Shown: positions 8,550-17,889, counted from the first letter of the stretch. The stretch is DNA of 64,000 bases from Candidatus Sphingomonas phytovorans (GCA_029202385.1 CP119314.1:2172501-2236500), one strand, 5' to 3'. Made by a program: numbers and translations. Notes: generated by a model from the letters alone, not told the origin.

Positions 8550-11500
8550 CTAATTCGCCGTCACCCGTCCCGTCCTTTGCAGCTTGCCCCAGCCGACATG
8601 CGGACCGCGCAGCGCCTGGGCGATCGCCTTCAGCACGACATAGTACATCACCTGGCGATAGCCGATGCGCTGCGGGATCAGCAGCCACAACAGCCGCCAT
8701 TTCTCGCGGCGCTCGAGCGCGAAGGCAATGACCGCGGCGAGCAGGTCGATCGCGGTGAAGACCAGCCAATAGACGAGCATCCTCTCGACATCATGCTGGG
8801 TCTGCGCCCATCCATGGGCCTGGACCGCGATCCAGGTCGTCACGAAACTGACGATCAGCGCCAGGTCGATGATCGGCGAAATCGACGCGAGCAGGATCTG
8901 GAACACGATCGCCTGCGGCAACCCGACCCGTGCGAGCCCCGGGGGACGGCCATGGAGCATCACCGCGCGGTGCTTCCACAGGCATTGCAGGGTGCCATAG
9001 GCCCAGCGGAAACGCTGCTTGGCAAGCCCTGCAAAGCTCTCCGGGCTTTCCGTCCAGGCGACGGCATATTGATCGTACGTCACCTTCCAGCCGGCGCGCT
9101 GGATCGCGATGGTCAGGTCCTGGTCCTCGGCCAGCGTATCGTCGGGATAGCCGCCGACGCTCTGGATCGCCGACAGCCGCCAGGCGCCGACCGCGCCCGG
9201 CACCACGGTCATCGCATTCAGCCGGGCGAGCGCGCGCCGCTCGAGATTCTGGGCGGTGATATATTCGAGCGCCTGCCATTTGGTGACGAGGTTCACCCGG
9301 TTGCCGACCTTGGCGTTGCCCGCCACCGCGCCAAGCGCCGGATCGACGAACCAGCGCGCCAGCCGGGAGATGGTCCGCGGCTCGAACTGGGTATCGGCGT
9401 CAAGCGCGATGACGATCTCGCCGGTCGCGAGCTTGAGCCCTTCGTTGAGCGCCCGTGCCTTGCCCCCGTTCTGCAGGGTCAGCAGCCGCACGCGCGGCTC
9501 GTCTGCAAAGGCTTCGGTCACCACGGCGCTGGTGCCGTCGCTCGACCCGTCGTCGATCACGATTACCTCGATCCGTACGTCGACGCTGGCCAGAACGCCC
9601 TGCACTGCCCGGACGATCACCTTCTCCTCGTTGAACGCGGGGATCATCACCGTGACGAAGCGGTTCGGGTCGATCGACGGGAAGATCGTCTTGCCCTCGC
9701 GCCGCGCCTGGATCAGCGCGAGCGCCGACAAGGTGATCGCCCGAGCGATGCCGATGGTGATCGCGAACAGGAATATCCAGCCAAGCGCCGTGATCGTCGC
9801 GCCGATCGCGCCGAAGATGAACAAGTTGGTCTCGGCGGCGACGCGGTCGCTCTCCGAGATCACCGGCATGGCCACGTCGCGCGGGATCCCCGCCAGGCTC
9901 GATACGGAAACGAATTTATATCCCTTGGCGCGGAGCTGGTCGATGATCACCGGCAGCGCCGCGACCGTCTCCGCGCGATTGCCGCCGGCATCGTGCAGCA
10001 GGACCACATTGCCGCTGCGCTCGACGTTCGACGCCTCAACGCCGGCGATCGTCTGGTCGATGATCGTCTGGACGCCGGGCCGTTTCCAGTCGCCCGGATC
10101 GACATGCAGGCCGACCGAGATATAGCCGCGGTCCTGCGCCTGGAGCGCCGGGTCGATTTCGTCGGCCGTGGTCGGCTCGGCGTCACCGAAATAAGGCGCG
10201 CGAAACAGGCGGAGCGAGCGCCCGGTAAAGGCCTGGAACAGCCGCTGGGTCGTGTTGAGCTGGAACGCCGTCTCGTTGTCGGTCGCGCCGGCCAGGTTCG
10301 GATGGGTATAGGTGTGGTTGCCCACCTCATGCCCCTCGGCCACCATGCGTTCGAGCAGCGGGCGCTCGGTCAGGGCATTCTCGCCGATGATGAAGAAGGT
10401 CGCCGGTACATGCTCGCGCTTCAGGATATCGAGGATTCGCGGCGTCCACACCGGGTCGGGGCCATCGTCGAAGGTCAGCGCGACCTCGCCCGGCCGATAG
10501 CCCGTCCGTGACACGACATAGGGCGAAGGCAATCGGGTGAAATCGACCGCCGCGATCGATCCATCCTTCGCTGCGATCGTCCGCCTGATGCCCTCGACCG
10601 GAACCCCCGAAATCTTGAGGATCTCGCCGCTGCCCTCGATATCGACATCGGTGCCCGCCGGAATCGCATTGATCGTCGAAGGCGGCGGCAGGGTGCGATG
10701 GGTTCGCCCGAAGATCGACCACAGGCCGGGATCCTCCGAACCGAGCCGCCACACCGCCACCGCGCCGATCCCGGCGCGCGACAGGAAGCGCATCTGGTTA
10801 TAGGCGGAGGCTGCGTCGAGCATCCACACCACATGCCGCTCGGTGCCGTCGTCATAAGCGAAACCGCTATTGCCGCTCGACCGATCGAATGTCGGCATCG
10901 CGCTGGATTCCCGCGCCGCCTGCCAGCCTTCGTCGATCGCCAGTGAATCGCCGCCCTTGCCGTGCCAGTCATAGCCGTAGTTGCCGATCGCCACGACCAG
11001 CTTGGCCGGCGGCACGCCGCGCGAGGCGCGCTCCACCGCCTGCTCGAACCAGGCCTGGGACGCGATCGGGCCGGGCACGCCGCTCAGTTCATGCTCGTCA
11101 TAGGCCATCAGGAAGACCCGGTCGACGATCGCGGCATAAGCGGCCACGTCCCAGCCCGAATCCTCACCCACCGGCACCGCGATCGCGACGATCCAGCCAT
11201 GCCGCCCGAAACGCGCCTTCGCCTCGCGCAGGAAAGCCCGATAGTCGGGCTGCGCGCTGGGCGGCAGTTCCTCGAAATCGAAGAAGGCGCCGCCGGCCTG
11301 GTTCGCCGCGAGCCAGGGCTCGAGCTTGTCGAGCAACGCGCGCCGCTGCGCCGGGCTGTCGAGCAGGGCCGCCATGCCCTTGCCGTCCCAGTTCCCCTGG
11401 ATCGCGTTCTGGATCATCGGCAGCAGCAGCGGACGACGCGGCGCGCGGTTGAGGATCGCCCGTCCCGCCTGATCGCGAAACACGGTGATGCGGTGGTCGG

Positions 11501-11897
11501 CGCCCGTCACCGAGACCCAGCCGGGGATCAGCCAGTCGAGATCGTCGATGTGCCGGCGCAGCGAGGCGGCGCTGGATTCGTCCCACGGCACATGGAAACC
11601 GATCGCCAGCGGCGCATTCTCGCGCACCCCGCGCGCCGGACGGCCGGTGAGCAGTCGGGCATAATGGTTCAGGCTGTGCCGCGCGCGCTTCAGCAGCGGC
11701 TCATGCGGCGGTGGCAGGCGGGTGAGCGCGGGATGCTCGGCTTCGATCGGCAACAGCGGCGCGCGCGGCACCGCCCCGATCGACAGGGCCAGCGCCGCGC
11801 AGGAGAGCAACAACAGCGCCACGAATGCGCCGACCGCGAACGCGAACCGCCGGCGCCGTCGACCGGAAGCATCGTAGAAGATCGGAGTCAGATTCAT
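8550..11897 (-). CDS. Trifunctional polysaccharide enzyme: GH18-like, NodB deacetylase and GT2 synthase
   Basis: One 1115-residue chain carries a complete polysaccharide-making kit. An N-terminal basic segment and membrane anchor (residues about 14-42) lead into a GH18-like domain (about 90-400, with FFDFEELP and FLMAYDEHEL). A NodB polysaccharide deacetylase follows (about 465-680: TFDDGPD, HTYTHPN, RAPYFGD, LLHDAGG). After a membrane segment (about 690-725) comes a family-2 glycosyltransferase (about 745-970: IPAFNEE, VIDDGSSDG, ALDADT, AEDQDL, QRFRW), then further membrane helices. The QRFRW motif marks processive synthases of the chitin, hyaluronan and PNAG type. The likely product is a partly de-N-acetylated amino-sugar polymer made at the inner membrane; the exact polymer is unknown. 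The gene is monocistronic on the minus strand. Confidence 0.88.
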   Translation of the reverse strand: MNLTPIFYDASGRRRRRFAFAVGAFVALLLLSCAALALSIGAVPRAPLLPIEAEHPALTRLPPPHEPLLKRARHSLNHYARLLTGRPARGVRENAPLAIGFHVPWDESSAASLRRHIDDLDWLIPGWVSVTGADHRITVFRDQAGRAILNRAPRRPLLLPMIQNAIQGNWDGKGMAALLDSPAQRRALLDKLEPWLAANQAGGAFFDFEELPPSAQPDYRAFLREAKARFGRHGWIVAIAVPVGEDSGWDVAAYAAIVDRVFLMAYDEHELSGVPGPIASQAWFEQAVERASRGVPPAKLVVAIGNYGYDWHGKGGDSLAIDEGWQAARESSAMPTFDRSSGNSGFAYDDGTERHVVWMLDAASAYNQMRFLSRAGIGAVAVWRLGSEDPGLWSIFGRTHRTLPPPSTINAIPAGTDVDIEGSGEILKISGVPVEGIRRTIAAKDGSIAAVDFTRLPSPYVVSRTGYRPGEVALTFDDGPDPVWTPRILDILKREHVPATFFIIGENALTERPLLERMVAEGHEVGNHTYTHPNLAGATDNETAFQLNTTQRLFQAFTGRSLRLFRAPYFGDAEPTTADEIDPALQAQDRGYISVGLHVDPGDWKRPGVQTIIDQTIAGVEASNVERSGNVVLLHDAGGNRAETVAALPVIIDQLRAKGYKFVSVSSLAGIPRDVAMPVISESDRVAAETNLFIFGAIGATITALGWIFLFAITIGIARAITLSALALIQARREGKTIFPSIDPNRFVTVMIPAFNEEKVIVRAVQGVLASVDVRIEVIVIDDGSSDGTSAVVTEAFADEPRVRLLTLQNGGKARALNEGLKLATGEIVIALDADTQFEPRTISRLARWFVDPALGAVAGNAKVGNRVNLVTKWQALEYITAQNLERRALARLNAMTVVPGAVGAWRLSAIQSVGGYPDDTLAEDQDLTIAIQRAGWKVTYDQYAVAWTESPESFAGLAKQRFRWAYGTLQCLWKHRAVMLHGRPPGLARVGLPQAIVFQILLASISPIIDLALIVSFVTTWIAVQAHGWAQTQHDVERMLVYWLVFTAIDLLAAVIAFALERREKWRLLWLLIPQRIGYRQVMYYVVLKAIAQALRGPHVGWGKLQRTGRVTAN

Positions 11898-12020
11898 GGG
11901 GTTCCCGGTGCGATCGTCAGTATCGGATGGCGGCTATTTCATCTTAGGCATGGCGTACCTAGTTCCGTCTCATGACAAATCTGTCACGCTTCTCATTGCT
12001 TCGCCACCGATTCCCTCGCG

Positions 12021-12040
12021 ATATTGACGTTGGTCAATAT
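12021..12040. promoter_or_regulatory. Perfect inverted repeat, likely operator
   Basis: ATATTGAC, four bases, then GTCAATAT: an 8-bp perfect dyad in the divergent gap between the trifunctional polysaccharide gene and the molybdenum hydroxylase operon, 129 bases upstream of the latter. The TTGAC core could overlap a -35 box. The cognate regulator is not in the window as far as I can tell. Confidence 0.55.
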
Positions 12041-12097
12041 CCGGACGTACCGTCAGGCTGAAACGCAGGCGTGACGACCTGCGCTTTGCCTGCCCGG

Positions 12098-12119
12098 GAT
12101 GCCGGCGCAAACCGGCATC
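12098..12119 (+). promoter_or_regulatory. Hairpin in the 5' leader of the molybdenum hydroxylase operon
   Basis: GATGCCGG, a 6-base loop, then CCGGCATC form an 8-bp stem 50 bases before the first start codon. There is no T-run, so it is not an obvious terminator. It may stabilise the mRNA or take part in leader control. It does not match a molybdenum-cofactor riboswitch that I could recognise. Confidence 0.35.
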
Positions 12120-12168
12120 GCGTCAGCATGGTACCAGACGGCTGCCTGCGGGTGGCGGAAGGAGCGAC

Positions 12169-12624
12169 ATGCTCAACCTGACGGTGAATGGCGTTGCGCA
12201 TGACGTAGAGGCCCCGGCGGACATGCCGCTGTTGTGGGTGCTGCGCGATCTCCTTGGCCTGACCGGCACGAAGTTCGGCTGCGGCATCGCCCAGTGCGGC
12301 GCCTGCACTGTCCATGTCGACGGCGCCCCGCTGCGATCCTGCCAGTTGCCCGTCGGCACGCTCGGCACCCGCGCTGTCACCACCATCGAGGCGATCGGCG
12401 AGACCCCCGCCGGGGCAAGGGTCCAGCGCGCCTGGCTCGATCACGAGGTGATCCAGTGCGGCTATTGCCAGTCGGGCCAGATCATGGCCGCCGCGGCCCT
12501 GCTCGCCGGCACGCCGGCGCCCGACGATGCCGATATCGCCGCCGCCATGTCAGGCAATATCTGCCGCTGCGGCACCTATGTGCGTATCCGCGAGGCGATC
12601 AAGAAAGCCGCCGCCACACCCTGA
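12169..12624 (+). CDS. (2Fe-2S) subunit of an isoquinoline 1-oxidoreductase-type molybdenum hydroxylase
   Basis: The 151-residue protein carries the two iron-sulfur clusters that pass electrons away from the molybdenum centre. The N-terminal plant-ferredoxin-type site is [21 protein letters not shown] (split here as C-x4-C-x2-C and a distal Cys), and the C-terminal helical domain has CGYCQSGQ and CRCGTY. The length matches IorA-type small subunits. It opens a three-gene operon with the molybdopterin subunit and a tri-haem cytochrome. Ribosome-binding site GGAAGGAG lies just upstream. The true substrate (N-heterocycle, aldehyde or other) cannot be read from the sequence. Confidence 0.93.
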   Translation: MLNLTVNGVAHDVEAPADMPLLWVLRDLLGLTGTKFGCGIAQCGACTVHVDGAPLRSCQLPVGTLGTRAVTTIEAIGETPAGARVQRAWLDHEVIQCGYCQSGQIMAAAALLAGTPAPDDADIAAAMSGNICRCGTYVRIREAIKKAAATP

Positions 12625-12673
12625 CGTGCTTCGACCTTCGCGCTCCTGCCCGCTTCCACAAGGTCCTTCGCCA

Positions 12674-14860
12674 ATGTCAGTTGCCACCGCCCCTTCGCCA
12701 GCCGGCCCGATCCTCTCCCGCCGTACCCTGCTCCAGGTCGGGGCGGCGGTCGGCGGCGGGCTGGTCGTCGGCTTTATCGCCCCGGGGGGCATGGCGGCGG
12801 AAGCGGCCGCGACAGGCTCGGCGCCCGCCGGCTTCGCGCCCAACGCCTTCATCCGCATCGACCGCACGGGCAGTGTCACCCTGGTGATGCCGCAGGTGGA
12901 GATGGGCCAGGGAGTCTATACCTCGATCTCCATGATCCTCGCGGAGGAGCTTGACGCCGACTGGCGCCAGGTCAGCTACGAGCATGCCCCGCCCAGCGAC
13001 GCGCTCTACGGCAACCCGGTGTTCGGTCTTCAGGCGACCGGCAACTCCAATTCGATCCGCGCCTTCTGGCTGCCGCTGCGCAAGGCCGGGGCGGGCACGC
13101 GCGCGATCCTGGTCCAGGCGGCCGCGGCCGCCTGGAAAGTCGATCCGGCGAGTTGCCGCACCGAGGCGAGCGAGGTGATCCACGATTCGACCGGCCGCCG
13201 GATCGGCTATGGCGCGCTGACCGGCCGAGCCGCCGGGTTGAAGCCGCCCGCCGATCCTGTGCTGAAGGACCCCAAGGCGTTCCGGCTGATCGGCAAGCCG
13301 CTCCGCCGGCTCGACACGCCGGAAAAGGTCAACGGCCAGGCCAGATACGGCATCGACGCGATGCCCCCGGGGGTGAAGTTCGCCACCTTCGCGCATTCGC
13401 CGGTATTCGGCGGCAAGGTCGGCCATGTCGACGACAGCGCCGCGAAGCTGGTGCCCGGCTTCCGCAAGGTGGTGGTGCTCGACGATCTGGTCGCGGTCGT
13501 CGGCGATCATATGTGGGCCGCGATTCAGGGCCTCGCCGCGCTGAACATCACCTGGAGCGAGGGGAGCAACGCCGGCGTCGACACCGCCCAGATTCGCGCC
13601 AACCTGATCAGGGCCAGCCAGCGTCCCGGCGTCAACGCCAAGAAGGTCGGGGACGTGGCCAAGGCACTCGGCAAGGACCCGGTCGAGGTCACCTACGACG
13701 TGCCGTTCCTCGCCCATGCGCCGATGGAACCGATGAACTGCACCGTCCACGTGAAGCCCGGCGGCTGCGAGATCTGGACTGGCATCCAGGTGATGAGCCG
13801 CGCCCAGGCCGCCGCCGCCAGGGTCACCGGGCTGCCGCTCGACAAGGTGGTCGTGCACAACCACTTGCTCGGCGGCGGCTTCGGTCGTCGGCTCGAGGTC
13901 GACCAGGTCGAGAAGGCGGTGCGCATCGCGCAGCAGGTCGACTCACCGGTAAAAGTGGTGTGGAGCCGCGAGGAGGATATCCAGCATGACGTCTATCGCC
14001 CCGCCTGGCACGACCGGCTGAGCGCGAGGCTTGAGGACGGCAGGATCGCCGCCTGGCATCACATCATCACCGGTTCGTCGGTGCTCGCGCGCTGGCTGCC
14101 GCCCGCCTTCGTCAACGGGCAGGATTTCGACGCGGTCGATTGCGCGGCCGACATGCCGTACGACATCCCCGACTTCCGGGTCGATTTCGTCCGCGAGGAA
14201 CCGCCCGCCGTGCCGACCGGCTTCTGGCGCGGCGTCGGTCCGGCGCACAATGTCTTCGTCATCGAAAGCTTCATCGACGAACTGGCGCACAAGGCCGGTA
14301 TCGATCCGATCCAGTTCCGCATGAACATGCTCGGCAAGGCGCCCCGGCTCCAGGCAGCGCTTCGCGTCGTCGCGCAGAAATCCGGCTGGGGCACGCCCCT
14401 GCCCCCGCGCGTCGGCCGGGGCGTCGCGGTCCAGCCCGCCTTTGCGAGCTGGATCGCCACCGTCGCCGAGGCCGGAGTATCGGAGGATGGCGAGGTCACG
14501 CTGCGCCGAATGGTCTGCGTCGTCGATACCGGTATCGCCGTGAACCCCGACACGATCATCGCCCAGCTCCAGGGCGGCCTCGTCTTCGGGCTCACCGCCG
14601 CGCTCTACGGCGAGATCACCATCGACAAGGGCCGGGTCCAGCAGAGCAATTTCCACGACTATCGCATGCTCCGCATGAACGAGACCCCGCCGATCGAGGT
14701 CCATATCATGCGCAGCGGTGAAGCGCCGGGCGGCATCGGCGAGGCCGGTACCGTCGCGGCGATGGCCCCGCTCGCCAATGCGATCTTCGCCGCCACCGGC
14801 AAGCGCCTGCGCCGCCTGCCGATCGATCGCGACGTGCTTGCCGGAAGGAAGGAGGCATGA
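12674..14860 (+). CDS. Molybdopterin-binding subunit of an isoquinoline 1-oxidoreductase-type hydroxylase
   Basis: This is the catalytic large subunit (728 aa) of a xanthine-dehydrogenase-family enzyme of the IorB / aldehyde-dehydrogenase type. A Tat-like leader (SRRTLLQVGAAVGGG) is visible, indicating export of the folded complex to the periplasm. Recognisable cofactor motifs are VTLVMPQVEMGQGVYTS, HLLGGGFGRRLEVD, VPTGFWRGVGPAHN and, near the end, PGGIGEAGT, where the glutamate is the catalytic base of the family. The start at 12674 is chosen because the leader begins there; the longer frame overlaps the upstream subunit gene. Its last four bases ATGA are the start of the cytochrome gene, so the two are translationally coupled. 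Confidence 0.93.
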   Translation: MSVATAPSPAGPILSRRTLLQVGAAVGGGLVVGFIAPGGMAAEAAATGSAPAGFAPNAFIRIDRTGSVTLVMPQVEMGQGVYTSISMILAEELDADWRQVSYEHAPPSDALYGNPVFGLQATGNSNSIRAFWLPLRKAGAGTRAILVQAAAAAWKVDPASCRTEASEVIHDSTGRRIGYGALTGRAAGLKPPADPVLKDPKAFRLIGKPLRRLDTPEKVNGQARYGIDAMPPGVKFATFAHSPVFGGKVGHVDDSAAKLVPGFRKVVVLDDLVAVVGDHMWAAIQGLAALNITWSEGSNAGVDTAQIRANLIRASQRPGVNAKKVGDVAKALGKDPVEVTYDVPFLAHAPMEPMNCTVHVKPGGCEIWTGIQVMSRAQAAAARVTGLPLDKVVVHNHLLGGGFGRRLEVDQVEKAVRIAQQVDSPVKVVWSREEDIQHDVYRPAWHDRLSARLEDGRIAAWHHIITGSSVLARWLPPAFVNGQDFDAVDCAADMPYDIPDFRVDFVREEPPAVPTGFWRGVGPAHNVFVIESFIDELAHKAGIDPIQFRMNMLGKAPRLQAALRVVAQKSGWGTPLPPRVGRGVAVQPAFASWIATVAEAGVSEDGEVTLRRMVCVVDTGIAVNPDTIIAQLQGGLVFGLTAALYGEITIDKGRVQQSNFHDYRMLRMNETPPIEVHIMRSGEAPGGIGEAGTVAAMAPLANAIFAATGKRLRRLPIDRDVLAGRKEA

Positions 14861-16197
14861 GCCGCCGTCGCATCGTGCTGATCGTCGTCGCGGCCATTGT
14901 GGCGGTCGGCGCCGGCATATTCGGCTGGATCGCGTTCGGCCCGGGCGCGATGGATTTCGCCGGCGGACATCGGGTTGCACTCGCCGACTATAAGGGCCCG
15001 CCGCCGACCGGTGTGCCCGCCGACTTCGCCTCGACCGATCCGGTCGCGCGCGGCAAGTATCTGACGCTCGCCGCCGATTGCCAGGCGTGCCACACCGCCA
15101 GGGGCGGCGTGCCCTTCGCTGGTGGCCTCGCCTTCAAGCTGCCCTTCGGCACGATCTGGTCGCCCAACATCACACCCGACAAGGCGACCGGAATCGGCGG
15201 CTGGAGCGACGCCCAGTTCCTCGCCGCGCTACGCGAGGGCAAGGGGCCGAAGGGGCGCCTCTACCCGGCAATGCCCTATGCGTCCTATAGCTGGATGACC
15301 GATGCCGACGCCTTGGCGATCCGCGCCTATCTCGCCACGCTCGCGCCGGTCGGCCGGCAGGCTCCGGCGACCGCCCTTTCCTTCCCCTTCAACCAGCGCT
15401 GGCTGATGTCGATCTGGGGGGCGCTGTTCAACCCGAACCGCCGGTTCGAACTCAACACCGATCGCAGCCCGGCGTGGAACCGCGGTGCCTATCTGTCCGA
15501 GGCGATGGCGCATTGCGGCGAATGCCATACGCCACGCAACCTGGTGCAGGCGCTCGACAATCGCCGCAAATATGCCGGCGCGGTCGCCGCCGGCTGGCGC
15601 GCGTTCAACATCACCGCCGACAAGACGACCGGCGTCGGCGACTGGAGCGACGCGGATCTCGTCCAATATCTCTCCCAGGGTCACGCGCCCGGGCGCGGCA
15701 CCGCCACCGGCCCGATGGGCGAGGCGGTCGATCTCAGCCTGCGCCACCTAACGCCGTCGGACATCGCGGCGATGGTCACCTATCTCCGCAGCATCCCGGC
15801 CGTCTCGACGCCGGGCCAGCCGCACCCCGCGCCCGGCCCGGCTCCCGCCGGACATCGCATGGCAGCCGCCGACCAGGCCGCGCCGCTCGGCAAGAAGATC
15901 TTCGAGGGCGCCTGTATCGGCTGCCATGCGTGGAACGGCAACGGCGCGCTGAACGGCCTCGCAACCCTCAACGGCTCGAGCGCGGTCAACGATCCGACCG
16001 CGATCAACGTGGCGCAGGTCGTGATCCTCGGCGCCCGGCGCGCAACGGCCCAGGGTGAAGCGGTCATGCCAGCGTTCGGCCACGCCTATAGCGACGCGGA
16101 GATTGCCGCGGTCGCCAACTATGTCACCGCCCGCTTCGGGGCCAAGCCGTCGAGCGTGACCCCGAAGCAGGTCGCGGCGCTGCGCAAGGCAAGCTGA
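14857..16197 (+). CDS. Membrane-anchored tri-haem cytochrome c, electron acceptor of the Mo hydroxylase
   Basis: The protein has an uncleaved-looking N-terminal helix (RRRIVLIVVAAIVAVGAGIFG) and three haem c sites: CQACH at residue 75, CGECH at 220 and CIGCH at 353, the layout of alcohol/aldehyde dehydrogenase cytochrome subunits (about 450 residues). It would accept electrons from the 2Fe-2S subunit and pass them to the respiratory chain. It overlaps the molybdopterin-subunit stop by ATGA. The three-gene arrangement (2Fe-2S, Mo subunit, cytochrome) is typical of periplasmic, oxygen-independent hydroxylases of this family. No accessory XdhC-like gene follows. Confidence 0.92.
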   Translation: MSRRRIVLIVVAAIVAVGAGIFGWIAFGPGAMDFAGGHRVALADYKGPPPTGVPADFASTDPVARGKYLTLAADCQACHTARGGVPFAGGLAFKLPFGTIWSPNITPDKATGIGGWSDAQFLAALREGKGPKGRLYPAMPYASYSWMTDADALAIRAYLATLAPVGRQAPATALSFPFNQRWLMSIWGALFNPNRRFELNTDRSPAWNRGAYLSEAMAHCGECHTPRNLVQALDNRRKYAGAVAAGWRAFNITADKTTGVGDWSDADLVQYLSQGHAPGRGTATGPMGEAVDLSLRHLTPSDIAAMVTYLRSIPAVSTPGQPHPAPGPAPAGHRMAAADQAAPLGKKIFEGACIGCHAWNGNGALNGLATLNGSSAVNDPTAINVAQVVILGARRATAQGEAVMPAFGHAYSDAEIAAVANYVTARFGAKPSSVTPKQVAALRKAS

Positions 16198-16461
16198 GAT
16201 GTCCTTTCCGCACACCATCCCCTGCTCCGCTGGCCGACGGATTCAGAACGGAGCGACATATTATTACGTACGCGCTTTTCCTACTGCCCCAGAACGGGGC
16301 ATCCGCTTCAAGAGAATGGCAGATAACTGCCGACTTGTAAGGTTCGAGTAAGTCAAGGGTCGCAGGAAGATACATCCAAAGCTGTGATACTTTCTGCCTT
16401 GGTCGTGTCGATGTGAAGCAATTCGCATCGGTTGCAAGCAACCGCCCGGAAGGAACCAACG

Positions 16462-16767
16462 ATGTCACGCCAACCTTGTCCGTTCGATCACCTCACTCCA
16501 CGGGAACTGGATGCGCTTCGACTTGTGATCCTGGGGCTCTCGGCGAAAGAAATCGCCGGCCGTCTGGGCATCGGGTGGCGCACCGTCGACAAACATATCG
16601 AAAGCATCAAGCTCAAGCTCCGCGCGAGGAACCGCAGCCACATGGTCGGCCTGGCCCTTGCCGCGGGACTGGTGGAGCCCGGCGCGTTCGCAACCATGAC
16701 CTTCGAAGCCACCGCCGCTGCGACCATGAAACAGCATCCTTCATCGCAGCCATTGCGGGTGGCGTAG
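16462..16767 (+). CDS. Stand-alone LuxR-type DNA-binding regulator (101 aa)
   Basis: The 101-residue protein consists almost only of a GerE/LuxR helix-turn-helix: LTPRELDALRLVILGLSAKEIAGRLGI, then WRTVDKHIESIKLKLRARNR as recognition helix. There is no receiver or autoinducer domain. The start at 16462 is preferred because AAGGAA lies about 8 bases upstream; a longer frame begins at 16432 without such a site. The histidine kinase gene begins 24 bases after its stop, so they are probably co-transcribed. Targets are unknown; the two secreted-protein genes at 18.2-19.5 kb are candidates by position only. Confidence 0.85.
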   Translation: MSRQPCPFDHLTPRELDALRLVILGLSAKEIAGRLGIGWRTVDKHIESIKLKLRARNRSHMVGLALAAGLVEPGAFATMTFEATAAATMKQHPSSQPLRVA

Positions 16768-16791
16768 CATTCGCGGACGGAAAATCATGTC

Positions 16792-17889
16792 ATGAAGCAG
16801 GTCATCAGATGGGGCGCGCGCGCTGCCTTTGCGACGTTGATCGTCTCGCTGGTGTGCGTCTGCAGCGCGCTGGCCGCACCGACGAGCCCTGCTCCTGCCC
16901 TGGCGTTCCTGTGCTTCGCCTTCGCCGTGCTGGCGGTTCTTGGCGGGCGCGGCGCGGTGCTGGTCGGGGTGGCGGTCGGCGCGCTCGAGCTCGCCTTGCT
17001 CCTGCCCGGCGAGGGCTTTGCGATCTCCCGCCCGGAAGACGCGCTCGGCGTCATCGGGACGATAGGTGCCGGCCTGACCATCGCCTGGCAGACGGGCCGG
17101 GCCGACAGCTGGATCACCGAGCTTGACCGGGAATCCAGGCAGGCCAGGACTGACCGCGACAGGATCTCCGCCTTCTTCGACGAGATTTCGCACCGGGTGG
17201 CGAACGACCTGGCAATGCTGGTTTCACTTGCCTCGATACGGTCGCGGGAGGCGATCGAACCTGAAACGCGCGCTGCCCTTGGCGACCTGTCGAGCCGGAT
17301 GATCGTGCTCGGGCGGGTGTATCGCCGCCTGCGCGTGCGCGCCGTGGACAGGCAGGAAATGAATGCGCGGGGGTTTCTCGAGGAACTTTGCGCTGAATTG
17401 CAGCAGGCCACTCTCGGCCTGAGACCGATAGCCCTTCGACTCGAAATCGATCCGATCACGTTGCCGCTCGGCCAGATGGTCATCGTCGGGCTGATCGTGA
17501 ACGAACTGATGACGAACGTGTACAAGCACGCCTTTCCCGATGACCGGCATGGCGAGATATGCGTCGCGCTGCGACGGCACAAGTTCAGGCCCGGCATGCT
17601 CGAACTGCTCGTGACGGACAATGGTGTGGGCTTCGTCCAGCATAGCCGCGATCAAGCCCAATTGGGCAAGCGGTTGCTGGCGTCCCTCGCAGCCCAGATC
17701 CGGGGCGACCTGTCCTATGCCCGGATGAACGGCCTGACGATGGCCAGACTCGATTTCCCGATGCACGGTGCGTCACCCGGCCCCGATGACAAGGTTCCCG
17801 ACGACCCGATCCATGCCGATCGCCCGGCGCATGACGGGGAACTCGGCGTCCCACCCAGCCTCCATAGGGTCCAGGCCTCAACCACCTGA
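16792..17889 (+). CDS. Membrane sensor histidine kinase of the HisKA_2/HWE-like type
   Basis: The N-terminal 100 residues form membrane helices (AAFATLIVSLVCVCSALAA, LAFLCFAFAVLAVLGG, AVLVGVAVGALELALLL) with no obvious input domain. The phosphoacceptor helix is FFDEISHRVANDLAMLVSLA (His near residue 132) and the ATPase shows NELMTNVYKHAF (N box) and TDNGVGF (G1 box). The HRVxN pattern is that of the HisKA_2 family, which in alphaproteobacteria often feeds the PhyR general stress pathway or single-domain regulators. No receiver gene is adjacent; only the LuxR protein upstream. A C-terminal tail of about 40 residues rich in Pro and Asp has no homology I recognise. Confidence 0.85.
   Translation: MKQVIRWGARAAFATLIVSLVCVCSALAAPTSPAPALAFLCFAFAVLAVLGGRGAVLVGVAVGALELALLLPGEGFAISRPEDALGVIGTIGAGLTIAWQTGRADSWITELDRESRQARTDRDRISAFFDEISHRVANDLAMLVSLASIRSREAIEPETRAALGDLSSRMIVLGRVYRRLRVRAVDRQEMNARGFLEELCAELQQATLGLRPIALRLEIDPITLPLGQMVIVGLIVNELMTNVYKHAFPDDRHGEICVALRRHKFRPGMLELLVTDNGVGFVQHSRDQAQLGKRLLASLAAQIRGDLSYARMNGLTMARLDFPMHGASPGPDDKVPDDPIHADRPAHDGELGVPPSLHRVQASTT

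Noticed and set aside
8577..10511. A 644-codon plus-strand open frame
   Set aside because: It is the complement of the deacetylase and glycosyltransferase parts of the trifunctional gene and has no recognisable domain.
12098..12119. Molybdenum-cofactor riboswitch before the Mo hydroxylase operon
   Set aside because: Only a single 8-bp hairpin is present; the multi-stem layout of that riboswitch class is not recognisable.
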